In this document: piece after piece, positions 47,444 through 59,472 of the stretch | How positions within the stretch are numbered: position 1 is the first letter of the stretch | Layout of the letters: every line of letters begins with the position of its first letter | Assembly: GCF_900963305.1 (NCBI RefSeq) | Contig: NC_042524.1 | Coordinates: 10,080,693 to 10,144,692 of the forward strand | Reading direction: 5' to 3' | From: Echeneis naucrates | Taxonomy: Eukaryota > Chordata > Actinopteri > Carangiformes > Echeneidae | DNA length: 64,000 nt | Translations under genes and position numbers: made by a program | The notes under the pieces: generated by a model | Told to the model about the DNA's origin: nothing | The model's input: the letters and a program-made list of their open reading frames with translations, nothing else | The model's database searches: none

Positions 47444-47449
47444 TTTATT
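47444..47449 (-). terminator. myl10 polyadenylation signal
   Basis: AATAAA on the minus strand, 101 bp after the myl10 stop codon, which fits the short 3' UTRs of muscle light-chain genes. Confidence 0.6.
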
Positions 47450-47549
47450 GTTGAAACTGTCGATGACACAAGATATGTGCTATGATTTTTGGCTGAGGTT
47501 TCAGATGGCATGTGATCGGCTTTGGATTTGAAGGCTCTCATTGGCTGCT

Positions 47550-50119
47550 TTACTCCTGCTCCTTGTCCTCTCCATGGGTAATAACGTAACACAGGTTCTT
47601 GTAATCCAGGTTTCCAGAAACATCCAGGGGAAAGTTTGTGAACATCTGGTTTACCTAAAAGATGGAGAGCCTTTCACTTAAATAGTTTTAATGAGAAGCA
47701 GCCACAGAAAAAGTACTTGTGTTTTTCAAAGTCATTTAAACTATAATAACAGTGTTGGTCTGGAATAAAAACAAAATATGAAGACGTAATTTTACTAAAC
47801 AACTAGACAAACAACAAGACAAACGAAACAAAGATGGAGCATCTGGTTCAATAGTTTATTGTCTGTGAGTTCTTCACCAAATGTCACCGCATGTTTTCAT
47901 TTGATGGGTTTTTATAGGAAAGGCAGATCTGCTTTAAATCAACACTTAAAGACATTCAAACTGAAACAATCACAGTTAGATGATAATATAAGATCTGTAA
48001 GAGAACATTAAGAAGAATAACATGTACCTTTAAACAGCGATAGATGGCCATGCCTTACCTCATCCTCTGTGAACTTGTCTGCCTGAGACATGAGGTTGTA
48101 CTTGATGCTGTGAAGGGGAAAAAAATTACTTTTTACTAAACCTTGAACACATTTTTCCTATTAAAGTTCCAGAAATCCCTGTGTTGTGGTACAGATCTTT
48201 GGCAGAGAAGATGTTTTGACGTCACAGCATCACAGCGTGATGGGAAAGCACAAGTGAAAATAGTAAAAGTAGTTATGTGAAAAAAATGGAAAGTAATTTT
48301 AATAGATAACTGTTGGACAGATAACAGTTCATTTTTATCTAATGTATCATCAGGTCAGTGTCTGAATTTGTCCAAGACTTTTACTTGTGAATTGTCTTCC
48401 AATAGTTGCGCTTAGTTCTAATTTGTCCTGTGATTGATAACACAGCAAACGCACGTTACTGTGAACATAGTAGATTGCTGTTGTTATGGAGCACAGAGAA
48501 TGACAGTGCAGACCCTTTAGTGCAGTACTTACTCATCTCCTTTTAGGATGCCTTTCCCCTCCGGGTCAAAGATCTTGAAAGCATTGAGAATGGTTTCCTC
48601 AGGGTCAGTTCCTAATGATGAAAGATGTTTCAAGAAGATTGCTTGGATATTGGAAATAAAACATTGCGGTATATCAGATCCATCAATGCACCTCTATAGC
48701 TTAAACCAACTGTCACACAGCCTTGCTAACCTTTGAGCTTCTCTCCAAACATGGCGAGGAAGATGGTAAAGTTGATGGGGCCCGGAGCTTCCTTCATCAT
48801 CTCATCCAGCTCTTCGTTGCCAACATTAAGACGTCCTGCACAAAGAGCAGACAAAATAATAATTCACTAAACAAAAAATGACTGTAATGTACACCTGATG
48901 CTGTGAGGAGTCCACCTGAGGACACATCAGTCCTGCAGTTGTCGGATGAAGGCTGCCATCAGATTACAGCAAGAATCTCAGCTAAATGATACTGAAACCT
49001 CTGTGGATGGAGCTTGCTATGGTGTTTGCATTGTACTTAGTGACTGAAGGTTTCAACCTGTGTTTAGGACATCAATTAAGCATTTTCATTTAAAAAAAAT
49101 TGTGCTGTTGTGTCTGAACAATTACAGTATGGCTTTCAGGCGGTTGGTTGTATTCCTGGCATTTTGTTTCGCTGTTTTGAACAGTTCTGTGGTTCGCTTT
49201 CCCAACATGACTGATCCTATATAAACACTATACAAAACGGCACTGCCTGCACCTCAGGTCATCTGTCAACCAACAAAACAAAGTGTGTATGAGTGTTTGG
49301 ACAGTAAGACATCTCACCTAAAGCAGCAAATGTGTCTCTCAGGTCACCCTTGTCAATGAAACCATCTCTGTTCTGGTCCATGATGGTGAAGGCCTGGGAA
49401 AACACGCAAATTCAGACGGAAGCATATGTATATATATATACAAGGTTAATTAAAATAAATGTCTCACCTCCTTGAACTCCTGGATCTGTGCCTGCTCAAA
49501 CATGCTGAAGACATTGGAGCTAGCCTCGGACGTCTTCTTCTTGGCTTTCTTCGGTGCCTGATGGGAAAATATGGGAGATGGTTTGTATATTAAGTTGAGC
49601 CTTACTGCCTAAGTATCTGATGTGCAGTGTCATGTGCTTATTGAATAATGGTTCATTTATTACTTTGGGTCGTGGATATCCATTTCAAATAAACCGTCTG
49701 ACAATTTGAAGAAGAACTATCTCTTAGTTGCAACTGCTAACAACTTACGAAACATGACAAATGGCCCACTGCTACAGTTGGGAGTCAATATTTCCCATTG
49801 AAATGTTATGAAGTTAAAACATAAGAAGGCAAATCATGTGTGTGTTCAGCTGAAGAAGATTGGAAAGAAAATGCCCCAATATCCTCCAATTGGGTGGACC
49901 AGTTTCAAGAAAAACATGAAGGTTAAAAAATCACGTTTTCCTTTGACTTTTCTTGTGTCCTTGTGCAATTACAGTATTTTTCTCCACGCAGAGTTACAGT
50001 AACTTGGCTCCTCTATCTTTATGTATAAACTTTAGCCGTAACACTAGATACCTTTCTTCCTCCAACCAAACCAAGAGAATCAACCTGAACAAAAAAAGAC
50101 AAGAAGACAGTCTTACCAT
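47550..50119 (-). CDS. myl10: Myosin regulatory light chain 10
   Basis: Seven exons 5' to 3': 50119-50117 (only the ATG), 49557-49468, 49393-49318, 48835-48731, 48611-48533, 48107-48059 and 47654-47550. They splice to 168 residues. The N terminus [20 protein letters not shown] carries the serine pair phosphorylated by myosin light-chain kinase in this family. The first EF-hand has an intact metal loop ([12 protein letters not shown]), and the later EF-hands have degenerate loops as usual. Diagnostic segments ([60 protein letters not shown]) match MYL10 better than MYL11/MYLPF or MYL7. The protein binds the neck of myosin heavy chain in muscle. An ATG-only first coding exon is typical of muscle regulatory light-chain genes. 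Confidence 0.93.
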
Positions 50120-50149
50120 GTTGGAGAGTTTTTCAGTACGTTCAGACTT

Positions 50150-50189
50150 CCCAAGAGACAAATTTTATTCGCTCTGTGCAGTTATATAG
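50150..50189 (-). promoter_or_regulatory. myl10 core promoter with TATA box
   Basis: TATATAA on the minus strand at 50189-50183, 64 bp upstream of the start codon. A start site about 30 bp downstream would leave a leader of roughly 35-40 nt, as is common for sarcomeric genes. I did not find a clean CArG or MEF2 site next to it. Confidence 0.5.
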
Positions 50190-50805
50190 ACCTAACCATA
50201 TCGGCCACCTTTGCTAAGTTTAGACAAATGGGGGTGGATCAATATCTCAGGTATTCCTGCCTTATAGAGACTGAGCACTTCACACCCACCTTCATCAGCT
50301 ATAAAATTTCTATTGTTACCCATTGTGGAGATGGGGAGCTGTCAGCACAGGGAGTGTGTGGGACAAATGCTCATACTTAAAGCTTCATTCAGGCTAATCA
50401 TAGCTCACTGTAGCACCCATACAAGCTTCATAATGAAATAATACTCCTCTGTGTTCAAAGGAACTCTCAGCATTACTGTGACCTTTGCAGGCAAAGCAAA
50501 CATTTTTTTTTTATTGCATTACATTTTGCTAATTTTATGCTGTTTTCTTTTTTGTTTAAAATTTCATGTCAAACTTCACACGAGTTATAGAAGACAAAAG
50601 ACAAAAGTATAGAAAATGTATAGATTTAGTATATTGTAGGAACAAGCATGTGCTGAAGTTCTTAAGTAATGAGAGAATGTGCTCAGATGAATATTTTATT
50701 TATGTTGGGGTAGGTTTCCTTTTTTGTATTCGACATTGTGGTTATGTCTCACAGCTGTACCTCTAGCTTGTGACCACACAACCTTGAAACTTTGGAGATG
50801 CATGA

Positions 50806-50832
50806 TTTAGATGACATCTGATGTCATCTAAA
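50806..50832. repeat. Perfect 13-bp-arm palindrome upstream of myl10
   Basis: TTTAGATGACATC, one-base spacer T, GATGTCATCTAAA. It lies about 690 bp upstream of the myl10 start codon. The symmetrical core TGACATCTGATGTCA holds two inverted half-sites of bZIP type and could bind a dimer, or reflect a small inverted duplication. Confidence 0.92.
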
Positions 50833-50999
50833 ACAGGAGTATATTTTCATATCCATTTATAGTGTGTGCGATTTGTGTTCCATGTAAACACACACTGCAC
50901 AATGATGAATAAGCGATTGAATATCCATATATCCAAATATGTCTCTTGTAGACATATATGGGTTCATTTTTGGTTTTATAAATTTTTTTATATATTAGC

Positions 51000-51105
51000 T
51001 GTTAAGTTCACTTTTTCTCCCTCATCTTGCTATCCTAGTTATTCCTCACTCCTGTAATGTGCAAATTTCCACACTGAGAGACTAATAAAGGGTAATCTTA
51101 CCTAA
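51000..51105 (+). repeat. LINE 3'-tail fragment (Rex1/L2-like)
   Basis: CTGTAATGTGCAAATTTCC followed by ACTGAGAGACTAATAAAGGG and TAATCTTACC is the typical wording of a fish non-LTR retrotransposon 3' end. It shares TGTAATGTGCAAAT with the copy at 20400-20535. Only the tail is present; a CA microsatellite (51114-51131) follows. Confidence 0.65.
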
Positions 51106-51422
51106 AAAAAATAACACACACACACACACATACAGGCCTTTATGTGGTGTCGTAATTTTTCCACATGACTGCATGTAACCGAAAGACCTTATATTATTTC
51201 CAGGAAGCAGGTGCAAGTGTAGGAGCGCCCTGATTGACAAAACAGTGTCCTTGACTACTGGTGACTTCAAGGTGTGCATTTATCCAGGAATTACAACCAT
51301 CATATTATATTTCCCAGCGCTGCTAATCACCCAGCCATCCTTACTCAGGGTCAGGCTCCTGGATGTGTGTCTGTGTGTGTGCAGGGATGAGCTGTCCTGT
51401 TTGGCCCAAAGACCGTATTGTA

Positions 51423-51440
51423 CCCCCCCCCCCCCCCCCC
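51423..51440. repeat. Run of 18 cytosines upstream of kctd7
   Basis: Eighteen consecutive C just upstream of the CRE pair of the probable kctd7 promoter. The opposite strand is an uninterrupted G run with G-quadruplex potential. Length may be affected by sequencing error. Confidence 0.85.
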
Positions 51441-51480
51441 ATCATGGCAGCGGACGTCATGACGTCATATCACGTAAGGC
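51441..51480 (+). promoter_or_regulatory. Probable kctd7 promoter with tandem CRE sites
   Basis: GGACGTCAT (51452-51460) directly abuts a perfect TGACGTCA (51460-51467), followed by ATCACGTAAGG. A CpG-rich leader runs from 51480 through exon 1, with no TATA box. The pair lies about 440 bp before the chosen start codon. Confidence 0.5.
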
Positions 51481-51903
51481 CGTAGACGGCACGGGCTCGC
51501 TTCGGACTGCTGACACCTTGGATTAAATACTGTCTGTGATTTCCTGATTTCATTCTTTATTTTCACTTTTTTTTTTTTAGCCTTGTATTCTTGCGGGCAG
51601 GACTGTCCTGTCTCCGCCGCCGGGCTGAGGGCTGGGTGTGTCCCCGTGGCGGCTCCGCCCCCTCCCGCTCAGCTGTTGGGGTCGGTAGCAGTCGCGCGCC
51701 GTGGCTCGAGCTGTCCCTCTCCGGCTCGTGCGGAGAGCTGGCTCGTCGCGCGCATGCAGCAGAATGGCTCGAGCGGGTCCAGCGGTCCTGATGGCTGCGG
51801 CAGGGAGCGCCAGCCCCTGTCCTTCAGCCCGCTGCCCGCCGCCGCCACCACCCGGGTGAGGCGCTTCATCCAGGAGAGGCGGACGCTGCCCTTACCCAGA
51901 GTG

Positions 51904-54900
51904 ATGGTGGTATTCTCGGCCGCGGGCGACGCCGAGAAACCGAGCGATGCCATGTCCGGCTCGGACTCTGCGGAGGACGAGTTCCGAAAGCCGGCCTCCC
52001 CTTCGCCGAGCCTCGCCCTCAGCAAGCCGCTCCGCGCATCGCTCGGCGCCGCGGAGCAGGAGGTAGGCCCGGCCTCTGCACAGCGCCGCTCCACACGCAA
52101 GCTAACAAACTAAAAACACGTTAATTTTACACCTGAGGGTAAGATTTCCCTCTGCGGGGGGCAGCTGTCGTCCGCCAGAGCAGGGAAATGAGCAAATAAC
52201 ACTGAACATTTCAAGTTCAGATCACTGTTTAAGTTTCCATATAACAAAAATCAGGATGACCACAGAAGACTTTCCTCCGCTGCATATGGAGAGAGATAGA
52301 TGGAGCCACAACACCTTCACAGGACACTATCGATTTTCCTTTATTTGCTTCCTGACTGTATGTTAGCAGATCACGATTCTTTTCATTAATAAGCTGATTC
52401 AACTAACCGTTTTGTGTTAAAAAAAAAGAAACCTAAATGTTTCCTTGGTTGAGGATGTCTTCCCAACAGGTCTTTCACTTTGGTTTGATAAATTGATGAT
52501 ATTATCTGATGCATTTTCTGGCTCATCCACCGATTGATGCATTGTTGCAACTGAAAACTAAAATAGATCTATGGAGAGAACAAATAGTATATTTGATATT
52601 TACACTGAACAGTGTACATTGGTGGAAACATGGGAGGAAATTAAAAGTTGTGCACTCAGTTAGTGATGTTTATCCATAATGGTTAAACACAAGTAACTGC
52701 ACATTCAGTTAACCTATAATATATGACCATGTACACAGCGTTTTGTACATACATGTGGTAGCTCTATGTGCAGACTGTATTTCAAAGATTATCAACAAGT
52801 GAACCTTAAACCAGTCAATTTTTTGTTGGGAAAGGTTAAGTCACTTGGGTCACCTGACCTGGGCTAATGAACAACATGTGACCTGTCAGTCTCAGCCCAC
52901 TGAAGGGTCTAAACATGGCTGCAGAAGAATAATCCTCTTATAGTTTTTGTGGTCAGACTGTAAAGACTGGAGGAACATGGAGTGACACATTCCTCTTCAC
53001 AGGCTTACCCTGCTGAAGATGCTACAAGAGCTTTTTATTCAGTTTGTTAGATGGCCTGCTAGATGCTGTCTTTTCATCAACAACAAACCAAATCGTTGGT
53101 GTGCATGTATACAAGTGTGTTGGGGATGATTTTATTTAAGTTATAATATAATAACATATCTGTCAGGAAAATGCTCCGCAGGGGTCACTAATAATACAAA
53201 ATGAATGAATGAATTGTGGTGACTTGAGCGTAGTGGTCGATTCCCAGTGGGGGCACCTGAACATGTCTAGGTTGCCCTGCAACAGAAAGGGCGCAGTTTG
53301 GTTCTTGGTTGGGTTAATTGGTAACGAGTGATGGGCTACAGCAAGGAACGGCGACCAGACCAGAGACTGGACCCTTGCAGAGAGTAGAGGCTAGATGAGA
53401 CACCGGACCCCCCCCTCCACAGACTAGACCAGACCAGAGACCGGACCTCTGCAGATAGTAGAGACTAGACCAGATCAGACTGGACTAGATCGGACGAGAG
53501 ACTGGACCCCTCCACAGACACAGGACCCCGGTCTTTTTCAGAATAAAAAGGAAAGTATCTGTCGGAAAAATTCTCCCAACACACTCCCAAGTCACTGATG
53601 CATGCCCCCCACTAGTGAAGCAGCTGAGTGCGAAGTGCTAAGTCAAACAAGAGTCACTCACTGAGCTGAACACAAAGAGGTTGACTATCATGCACTTCAA
53701 TGGAGATGTCAGTAATCGGTGGAAAACCAAAGAGCACGGGGAGAGAAGAAATTAAAAAATTTTAGATTTCCGCCAAAGTTGTGAGACGAATGTTTCATTG
53801 TTTTATTGTTCTGTTTTTGCTTAAATGTGTAGAAGCATTAAAGTTTTCAGTTGTAACTGAGGAAATTGTCTCTATTTCATTACTTAAAACTCTGTCTCAG
53901 GGTAAAATTTGCGTAAAATGCTAAAAACAGAATTCTCAGAAATGAACAGAAACAGAAAATGTCTTAAAATATGAACTAGTTGAACAGCTTCCTCTAATGT
54001 TCATATAGCAGCTGTATTTTATGGTGTGTAACATGATTAGAGTCTAACATGGTCACTAGCAAGGGTGATGATCTTGTGTCTTTTAATTTACCAGATTTAT
54101 TTCCTTTCTCATCTTCAGTTTCCAGAAGTCATCTCACTGAACGTTGGAGGCATGTACTTCACCACTCGCCTGTCCACATTGCGGCGATATGAGGACACCA
54201 TGTTAGCTGCCATGTTCAGCGGGCGGCATTACATCCCACGTGATGCTGAAGGACGCTACTTCATCGATAGGGATGGAACCTATTTTGGGTGAGCTGGCAG
54301 AATATCAAATATCTAGATCAGAAATACTTGGGAACGGAGGGCTATGTGTGGAAGTAGAACTTGCATAAAGATAGCACAGGACAAAAAGTTTTGTACATAA
54401 AATAATGTGCACACTTTAAAACTGGCTTTGAGGCTGCTGAAGAAAAATCACTGATCTGATGAAAAATCATCAGATCTAGGTATACTATGAAAACAACTGG
54501 TTTCTTCGGCTTGTCTGCACCAATTAGTATATATTCTCACTTAATTTTAATGGGCTTGCACCATGTGTCAGAGGTTAGGCTAACCCTAACCCTAATTGTT
54601 GAAACAATGGAAGTTTTATTAGACAGGAGCTATAACACCTGCCAGCATTAAAGCAATTAAACTCATCCTGACAACAGGAAGGACTGTTCCAGATTCGTCC
54701 CATACAAGCAAATATCACATTCACAAATGTCAACCTCATGGTGGTGCTGGATGAAAAGTGAACGGTTTGCAGATGTCAGTGGGATTCATCCCCTGGAGGC
54801 CACAATGTCTGTACTGAGCTTCGTAAGTTATTTCAGTCTGGATCCAAGTCGATCAGCTTCAGCGGCCCCTGGAGCCACGCTGATAGCATGGCTAAAAGGA

Positions 54901-57900
54901 AAATTAAATTGCTTTGAATATGAATGTGATAACAAGCAGAGTGAAGATGTATGACTTATGTAAGAAATGGGTTAGGGTAAATTCGCTTCTGTATGAGTGC
55001 CCCAGTGGCTGTGCATTAAAGATTTAAACACAAGGAGCTAACAGAATGAGCAATAGAAGACATCTGGCTATATAAAGTAACAAAAATCCTTCAGATGATG
55101 TTGGCCCACAGCGGAAGTGCACACTCTGTGAAGAGGCTTTTCCATTCGGGATACTAATGCTGGTGTCTGTGGTCCTATTGCCTTCCTGGAAAATGTTGTG
55201 TTGTACAATGCCGCAGCTTTTTCTGCATTCATTTTTTTTATCTTTAACATTCACAAGCTGTTCACATTCTGCGACAGAGAAGCAGAATTAAGATCAGTTT
55301 TAGAGGATATATGTTCACACACAAGGATTTTGAGTCAAGACGGGAGTAGATCTCAATATGACCACAGTGCTGAGAAAGACTTTATCAGATGATTTAGTTA
55401 CATATTTACAGCTAAATAAAGTGGTAGACGTGAATCTATAAAGTGAGTGATGTCAAGAAAGTAAAAAAGGTTTAACATGAATCTTAACAGAAAAAAAAGT
55501 TGTGGCATCCCACAAAGGCTATACACTCTGTCATCCAGAGATCTAAATGTACCAAGGCCAAATATTTCGCTTGTGTCAGTAATGTCAGGAACACATAAAA
55601 AACAAAAAACAAAAATAGGCCCAGTGAGTCACATCAGCTGGGAATGTGTGAGAAAGATCTGCAGGTGGAAGTTAGTTGGATGATCACCTAATTACAGTTT
55701 TAACCCTATACAGTCTGCTTCAAAGGGTAAGTTATTTTAAAGTGAGATATTGAACCAGATAGATGTCAGCAAAATTACTCTAATCCTCTGTCACTATACA
55801 TAATTGAAGATGGCAATACCAATACAAGTAGTGACAGTGAAACAGTTTAGGAAATTGGATAGCTATTTGTTGAGGGATAGAGTAGGCGGGAATATCTCTC
55901 TTTGCTCTATCCAGCATATTAAATACTTCACAATTCAAGATTTAACTACATTGATGCAAACTCTTGAACATGCAGTATTTCCATAAGGCAGGCGTTTTCT
56001 GCTGGGTGAAACAAATGCAGGCATCTTAAAACTGTGACTTAAAACTTGAGTTAAAATAAAATAACACTGTGTGTTGCTGAACTGCCAGCTGTCTTTAGTG
56101 TTTACAGGATGGGGTCTTTACATGCCACTGTAAAAATGGTAAAAAAAAAAAAAATCTACTTTTGTATTTTGATCATCACAGTGTATTTGACTGTGATGTA
56201 TCCAGACCTAAAGATTCAACCTAAACATCAACAACTACGTGGAAGGTGTCAGTTTTATCTGATGATGCTAACACAAAGCCTACAGTTTAACCAGTTTAAA
56301 CTCCTATACAGACTTACAAACCCAGAGATGGAGCCCACTCTTCCTCACAGCCAATTAGAAATGTGAAATATCAGTAAATGCAATACTAATGAAGGTTAAC
56401 AAATGCATCATTGTAGAACAACTAATCACCTTTGCACTGCTATGATCTGTTTTTATCCCACCAGTTTTAAAATAGAGCCAGACTGCTACATCAAAGCAGA
56501 GCTGTTTCAAGTTGGATTCATGAGGTAGGAATATAGTTTTGTGTACACATTTTCTAGTCCTGCTGTTTTCCATCCAAAAGGGACATCCTGAACTTTCTCA
56601 GAGAAGCTGAGCTTCCCCACAGGGACCGAGTGAGAGCAGTGCACAGAGAGGCTGAGTACTACGCCATTGGCCCGCTGCTGGACAGCCTGGAGGAAATTCA
56701 ACCGCTCACAGGAGAGAAAGTGCGACAAGCTTTCCTCGATCTGTTGCCCTACTACAAAGGTAAATGAAATTAACGTGGGTGTTAGTGTTCATTAACTAGG
56801 AACAATATTACAAAATGTAAATGAGCATCAAAGCTGTCTAGGTTTATACATCTTTTTCAGTGGTTTTGACACAGTGCACTCAGCAATAATTGAGTAACAT
56901 GGCCTAAAACTTGAACCCCATTTTCTTGCTTGTAATTTGTTCAGATTAAAATAATTACACTATATTGTACAAATGGTTTCACAAGCAAAAACTTAAAAAT
57001 CTCATCATGTCCAGGCAGGCTCTGCAGGTATAAGGTGCATTTATGGATGCTTATTTTGTGATGGACATTAGAGATAATATCCTCAGAAGAACCAAGTCAC
57101 TGATGTAAAAATATCTCGTGTTTGTGTTGATATTCCACTGACTTATTACATACAAATTTTTCCCTGGGGATTAATAAAATATTCTGATTCTGATACTTGA
57201 GGACTACAGGCTTGGTAATTAAAGTACTTGATTTCTCCATGAGCTGTGAGTTGTAGTCAGCGGTGCTGGTGTCTGTATCGATAAATGGACCAAATTACTT
57301 GTTTTTATAGCACCTGCCTTCACCTCCTACAGTATCAGTCTCACCTCGCACACCCCGTTTGCCTCACAGAAAACTTCGGCATTACTGCAACAACAACACA
57401 GCAAACCAGCACCCAACACATAAGTTATACTGATTGTAAAGGCATTGTTTTACACAGATTTCTGCTGACTACAGAGCTCAACATCTGCTGCTTGGCCATT
57501 TTTTGTTTCAAAATGCTGAGGGTGTAACTGTGCGTGCTATAAATCCTGGGATTTTGTTTTGCTTGATGACATAGTAGCTTATTAGTGTAATACAGTCCAG
57601 TTGCAGTCTTCACTTCAGGGAACATGAATTCAGTTTTGTGAGTTCCAGGTAGAAGGTGGGAAACCAAGCTACTCTGGTCAGACCAACTCACATATTTATA
57701 TGCGAACACAAGCCAGAGGAGCCACTGATAGTTTGATTAGCCCCGAATGGGTCTCCTGGTGAATTGCACAGTGAACAAACTGCACCCACTATATTGCTCC
57801 ACTGTTTATTATATCTATAGTGAACAAAGAGTTGTGAGACTGCCTTGACAGGGTGAATAGTATTCCATCAAATATGGTTAAGCTTTCTGCAAAGGTAAAA

Positions 57901-58864
57901 ATAACTTAAACTCAAAATTGAAATTGTTTGCTGAAAAGACAGAAAGGTTTGACAGGCAGTTTAATGGTTATTCAAAACCTGTGTCATCTTCAGGTTAAAG
58001 TTTAACTCCTGACAACGAAGAGATGCAAAAACAATGAAATAAGGAAAGAACTGACAGATAGGTCGTGATTTGTCCATGCATATTGCACGGCAACAAACGC
58101 TTGTTAAGTGTGGCTGCATAGCACATGACCTGGTGGTCTACTGTGAGGGGCATTTTTGTTCGCTATAGGTAGGCAGCTATTTACCATAATTAGATTTAAA
58201 GAGACTGGATATCATTTAAAGTTTTTTTTTTTTTTTTAAGCACAAAAACCCCACTTTGCTCTGCTATAACTCCATGACTGCTAAACAAGGAACTACTGCA
58301 GTGTCATATTGAGTTCAGGTGAATTTGGAATATGTTTTCACATAGTACAAGGACTGACGAAGACTGCATTTGTCCCCAATTACTTGTATTATAGACATAT
58401 GATGGAGGTATGAAGAAGAAGAAATAAAACTACAACTTTAATCCTTGTAAATATTATCATTATTAATTGTAATTGTTTTCATTGCAGACAACCTGGAGCG
58501 CATTGTGGAGATTGCCAAACTGAGGGCAATGCAGAAGAAGGCAAGATTTGCCAAGCTGAAAATCTGTGTCTACAAGGAGGAGATGCCAATCACGCCATAT
58601 GAGCGTCCCCTTTTTAACTCTCTGCGCTTTGAACGCTCTGACAGTGAGGCCAAGCTCTTTGAGCATCACTGCGAAGTGGATGTTTCCTTTGGACCTTGGG
58701 AGGCAGTGGCAGATGTCTATGACCTGTTGCACTGCATCGTCAGTGACCTGGCCGAGCGCGGCATTACTGCCGAGCAGCAGTGCATTGGTGTCTGTGACAA
58801 GCACCTCATCAACCATTACTACTGCAAGAGACCCATATACGAGTTTAAGATCACATGGTGGTGA
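51904..58864 (+). CDS. kctd7: BTB/POZ domain protein KCTD7
   Basis: Four exons, 51904-52062, 54119-54288, 56581-56759 and 58488-58864, splice to 294 residues (human 289). The start was chosen because MVVFSAAGDAEKPSDAMSGS aligns with the human N terminus. The BTB/T1-like domain opens at residue 54 (FPEVISLNVGGMYFTTRLST), with YEDTMLAAMFSGRHYIP and FIDRDGTYF. The C-terminal part (RFAKLKICVYKEEMPITPYE, CEVDVSFGPWEAVADVYDLL, YYCKRPIYEFKITWW) is nearly the same as human KCTD7. KCTD7 is a cytosolic cullin-3 adaptor that influences neuronal excitability; human loss causes progressive myoclonic epilepsy. The frame is open upstream to 51583 with further ATGs, so a longer N terminus is possible. The introns (2.0, 2.3 and 1.7 kb) hold repeats but no other gene. 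Confidence 0.96.
53353..53530. repeat. Degenerate minisatellite in kctd7 intron 1
   Basis: About four to five copies of a unit of roughly 35-50 bp built from AGACTAGACCAGA and GAGACTGGACCCCT, with variable spacing. Upstream at 53210-53350 is unrelated-looking sequence containing GGTCGATTCCC, a weak B-box-like motif. Confidence 0.7.
54640..54900. repeat. Interspersed repeat common in percomorph fish
   Basis: The string of motifs CCTCATGGTGGTGCTGGATG, GGGATTCATCCCCTGGAGGC, AATGTCTGTACTGAGCTTC, TATTTCAGTCTGGATCCAAG and TAGCATGGCTAAAA matches, in this order, a repeat I remember from fish genomes. It is diverged and noncoding; its class is not known to me. It lies in kctd7 intron 2. Confidence 0.5.
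57120..57195 (+). repeat. LINE 3'-tail fragment with ATTCTG repeats
   Basis: AATTTTTCCCTGGGGATTAA directly followed by TAAAATATTCTGATTCTGAT is the standard 3' end of fish Rex1/L2-type LINEs, ending in short tandem ATTCTG units. It lies in kctd7 intron 3. Confidence 0.7.
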
Positions 58865-59121
58865 AGCTGGAGGATGTTCTCTTGGCTGACAGGACCAAAA
58901 AGGATGGACGGTCCATTTTATTTTTTTTTATACAACTCAGCCGGTATTGGTTTTTGTATCGAAGTTGCCAATATTTTGTGCTGATGTCTTATAATATGAC
59001 CCCTAGAATATGGTTCACTATTTAATTGCTCTGTATTCCCCACAGATGTTTTTCTTTTGTGTTGTCAAAATGGGGGAAGAAAAAAAGACAGTTCGAAGCA
59101 AACAAAATACACACACTTGTA

Positions 59122-59472
59122 GTTTATTAGGTGCACCTATCTAAAGCTAATACAGTGCTGCAATAAAAGTTATAATGTTCAGGTTTTGTTTAAACTGTTC
59201 CAGAGAGATGCTGATTCAGCTGTATGATCATTTTATAGTCTGTCAACTGTTGTGCTGCTGAATTGTGTAGCACTTTATTTAGTTTTGTGACCTGAACACA
59301 TTGATATAAACAGGGCAGAAAAAGTAATAGAAATCCCTGCCAGTAAAATGTTATACAGGTCAACACTCCACAAACCTTCAACCTCTAAAATGGGCACACA
59401 GTTAAATAAAAACCTCTCTGAAATGTTTTCAATAAGCACTGAACAGCTGTAGCAAAGTGTACCCAATAAATT
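59122..59472. mobile_element. Likely MITE (non-autonomous DNA transposon) in the kctd7 3' region
   Basis: Imperfect terminal inverted repeats: GTTTATTAGGTGCACCTA at 59122-59139, and on the opposite strand ATTTATTGGGTACACTTT at the right end (13 of 18 identical). The 350-bp inside has no coding frame. The TTTATTAGGTGCACCT end wording is familiar from abundant fish repeats. No clear target-site duplication is seen. It carries AATAAA hexamers near 59162, 59406 and 59465 in the sense of kctd7. Confidence 0.55.

Noticed and set aside
47550-50119. Calling the light chain mylpf/myl11
   Set aside because: [19 protein letters not shown] and [15 protein letters not shown] favour MYL10, and the chromosome-7-type neighbours (lat2-like, kctd7) agree.
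51669-52100. 143-codon minus-strand open frame at kctd7 exon 1
   Set aside because: GC-rich shadow of the kctd7 first exon, with no family match.
53210-53350. tRNA-derived SINE suggested by GGTCGATTCCC
   Set aside because: Only a weak B box is present; no A box at the right distance and no clear tail.
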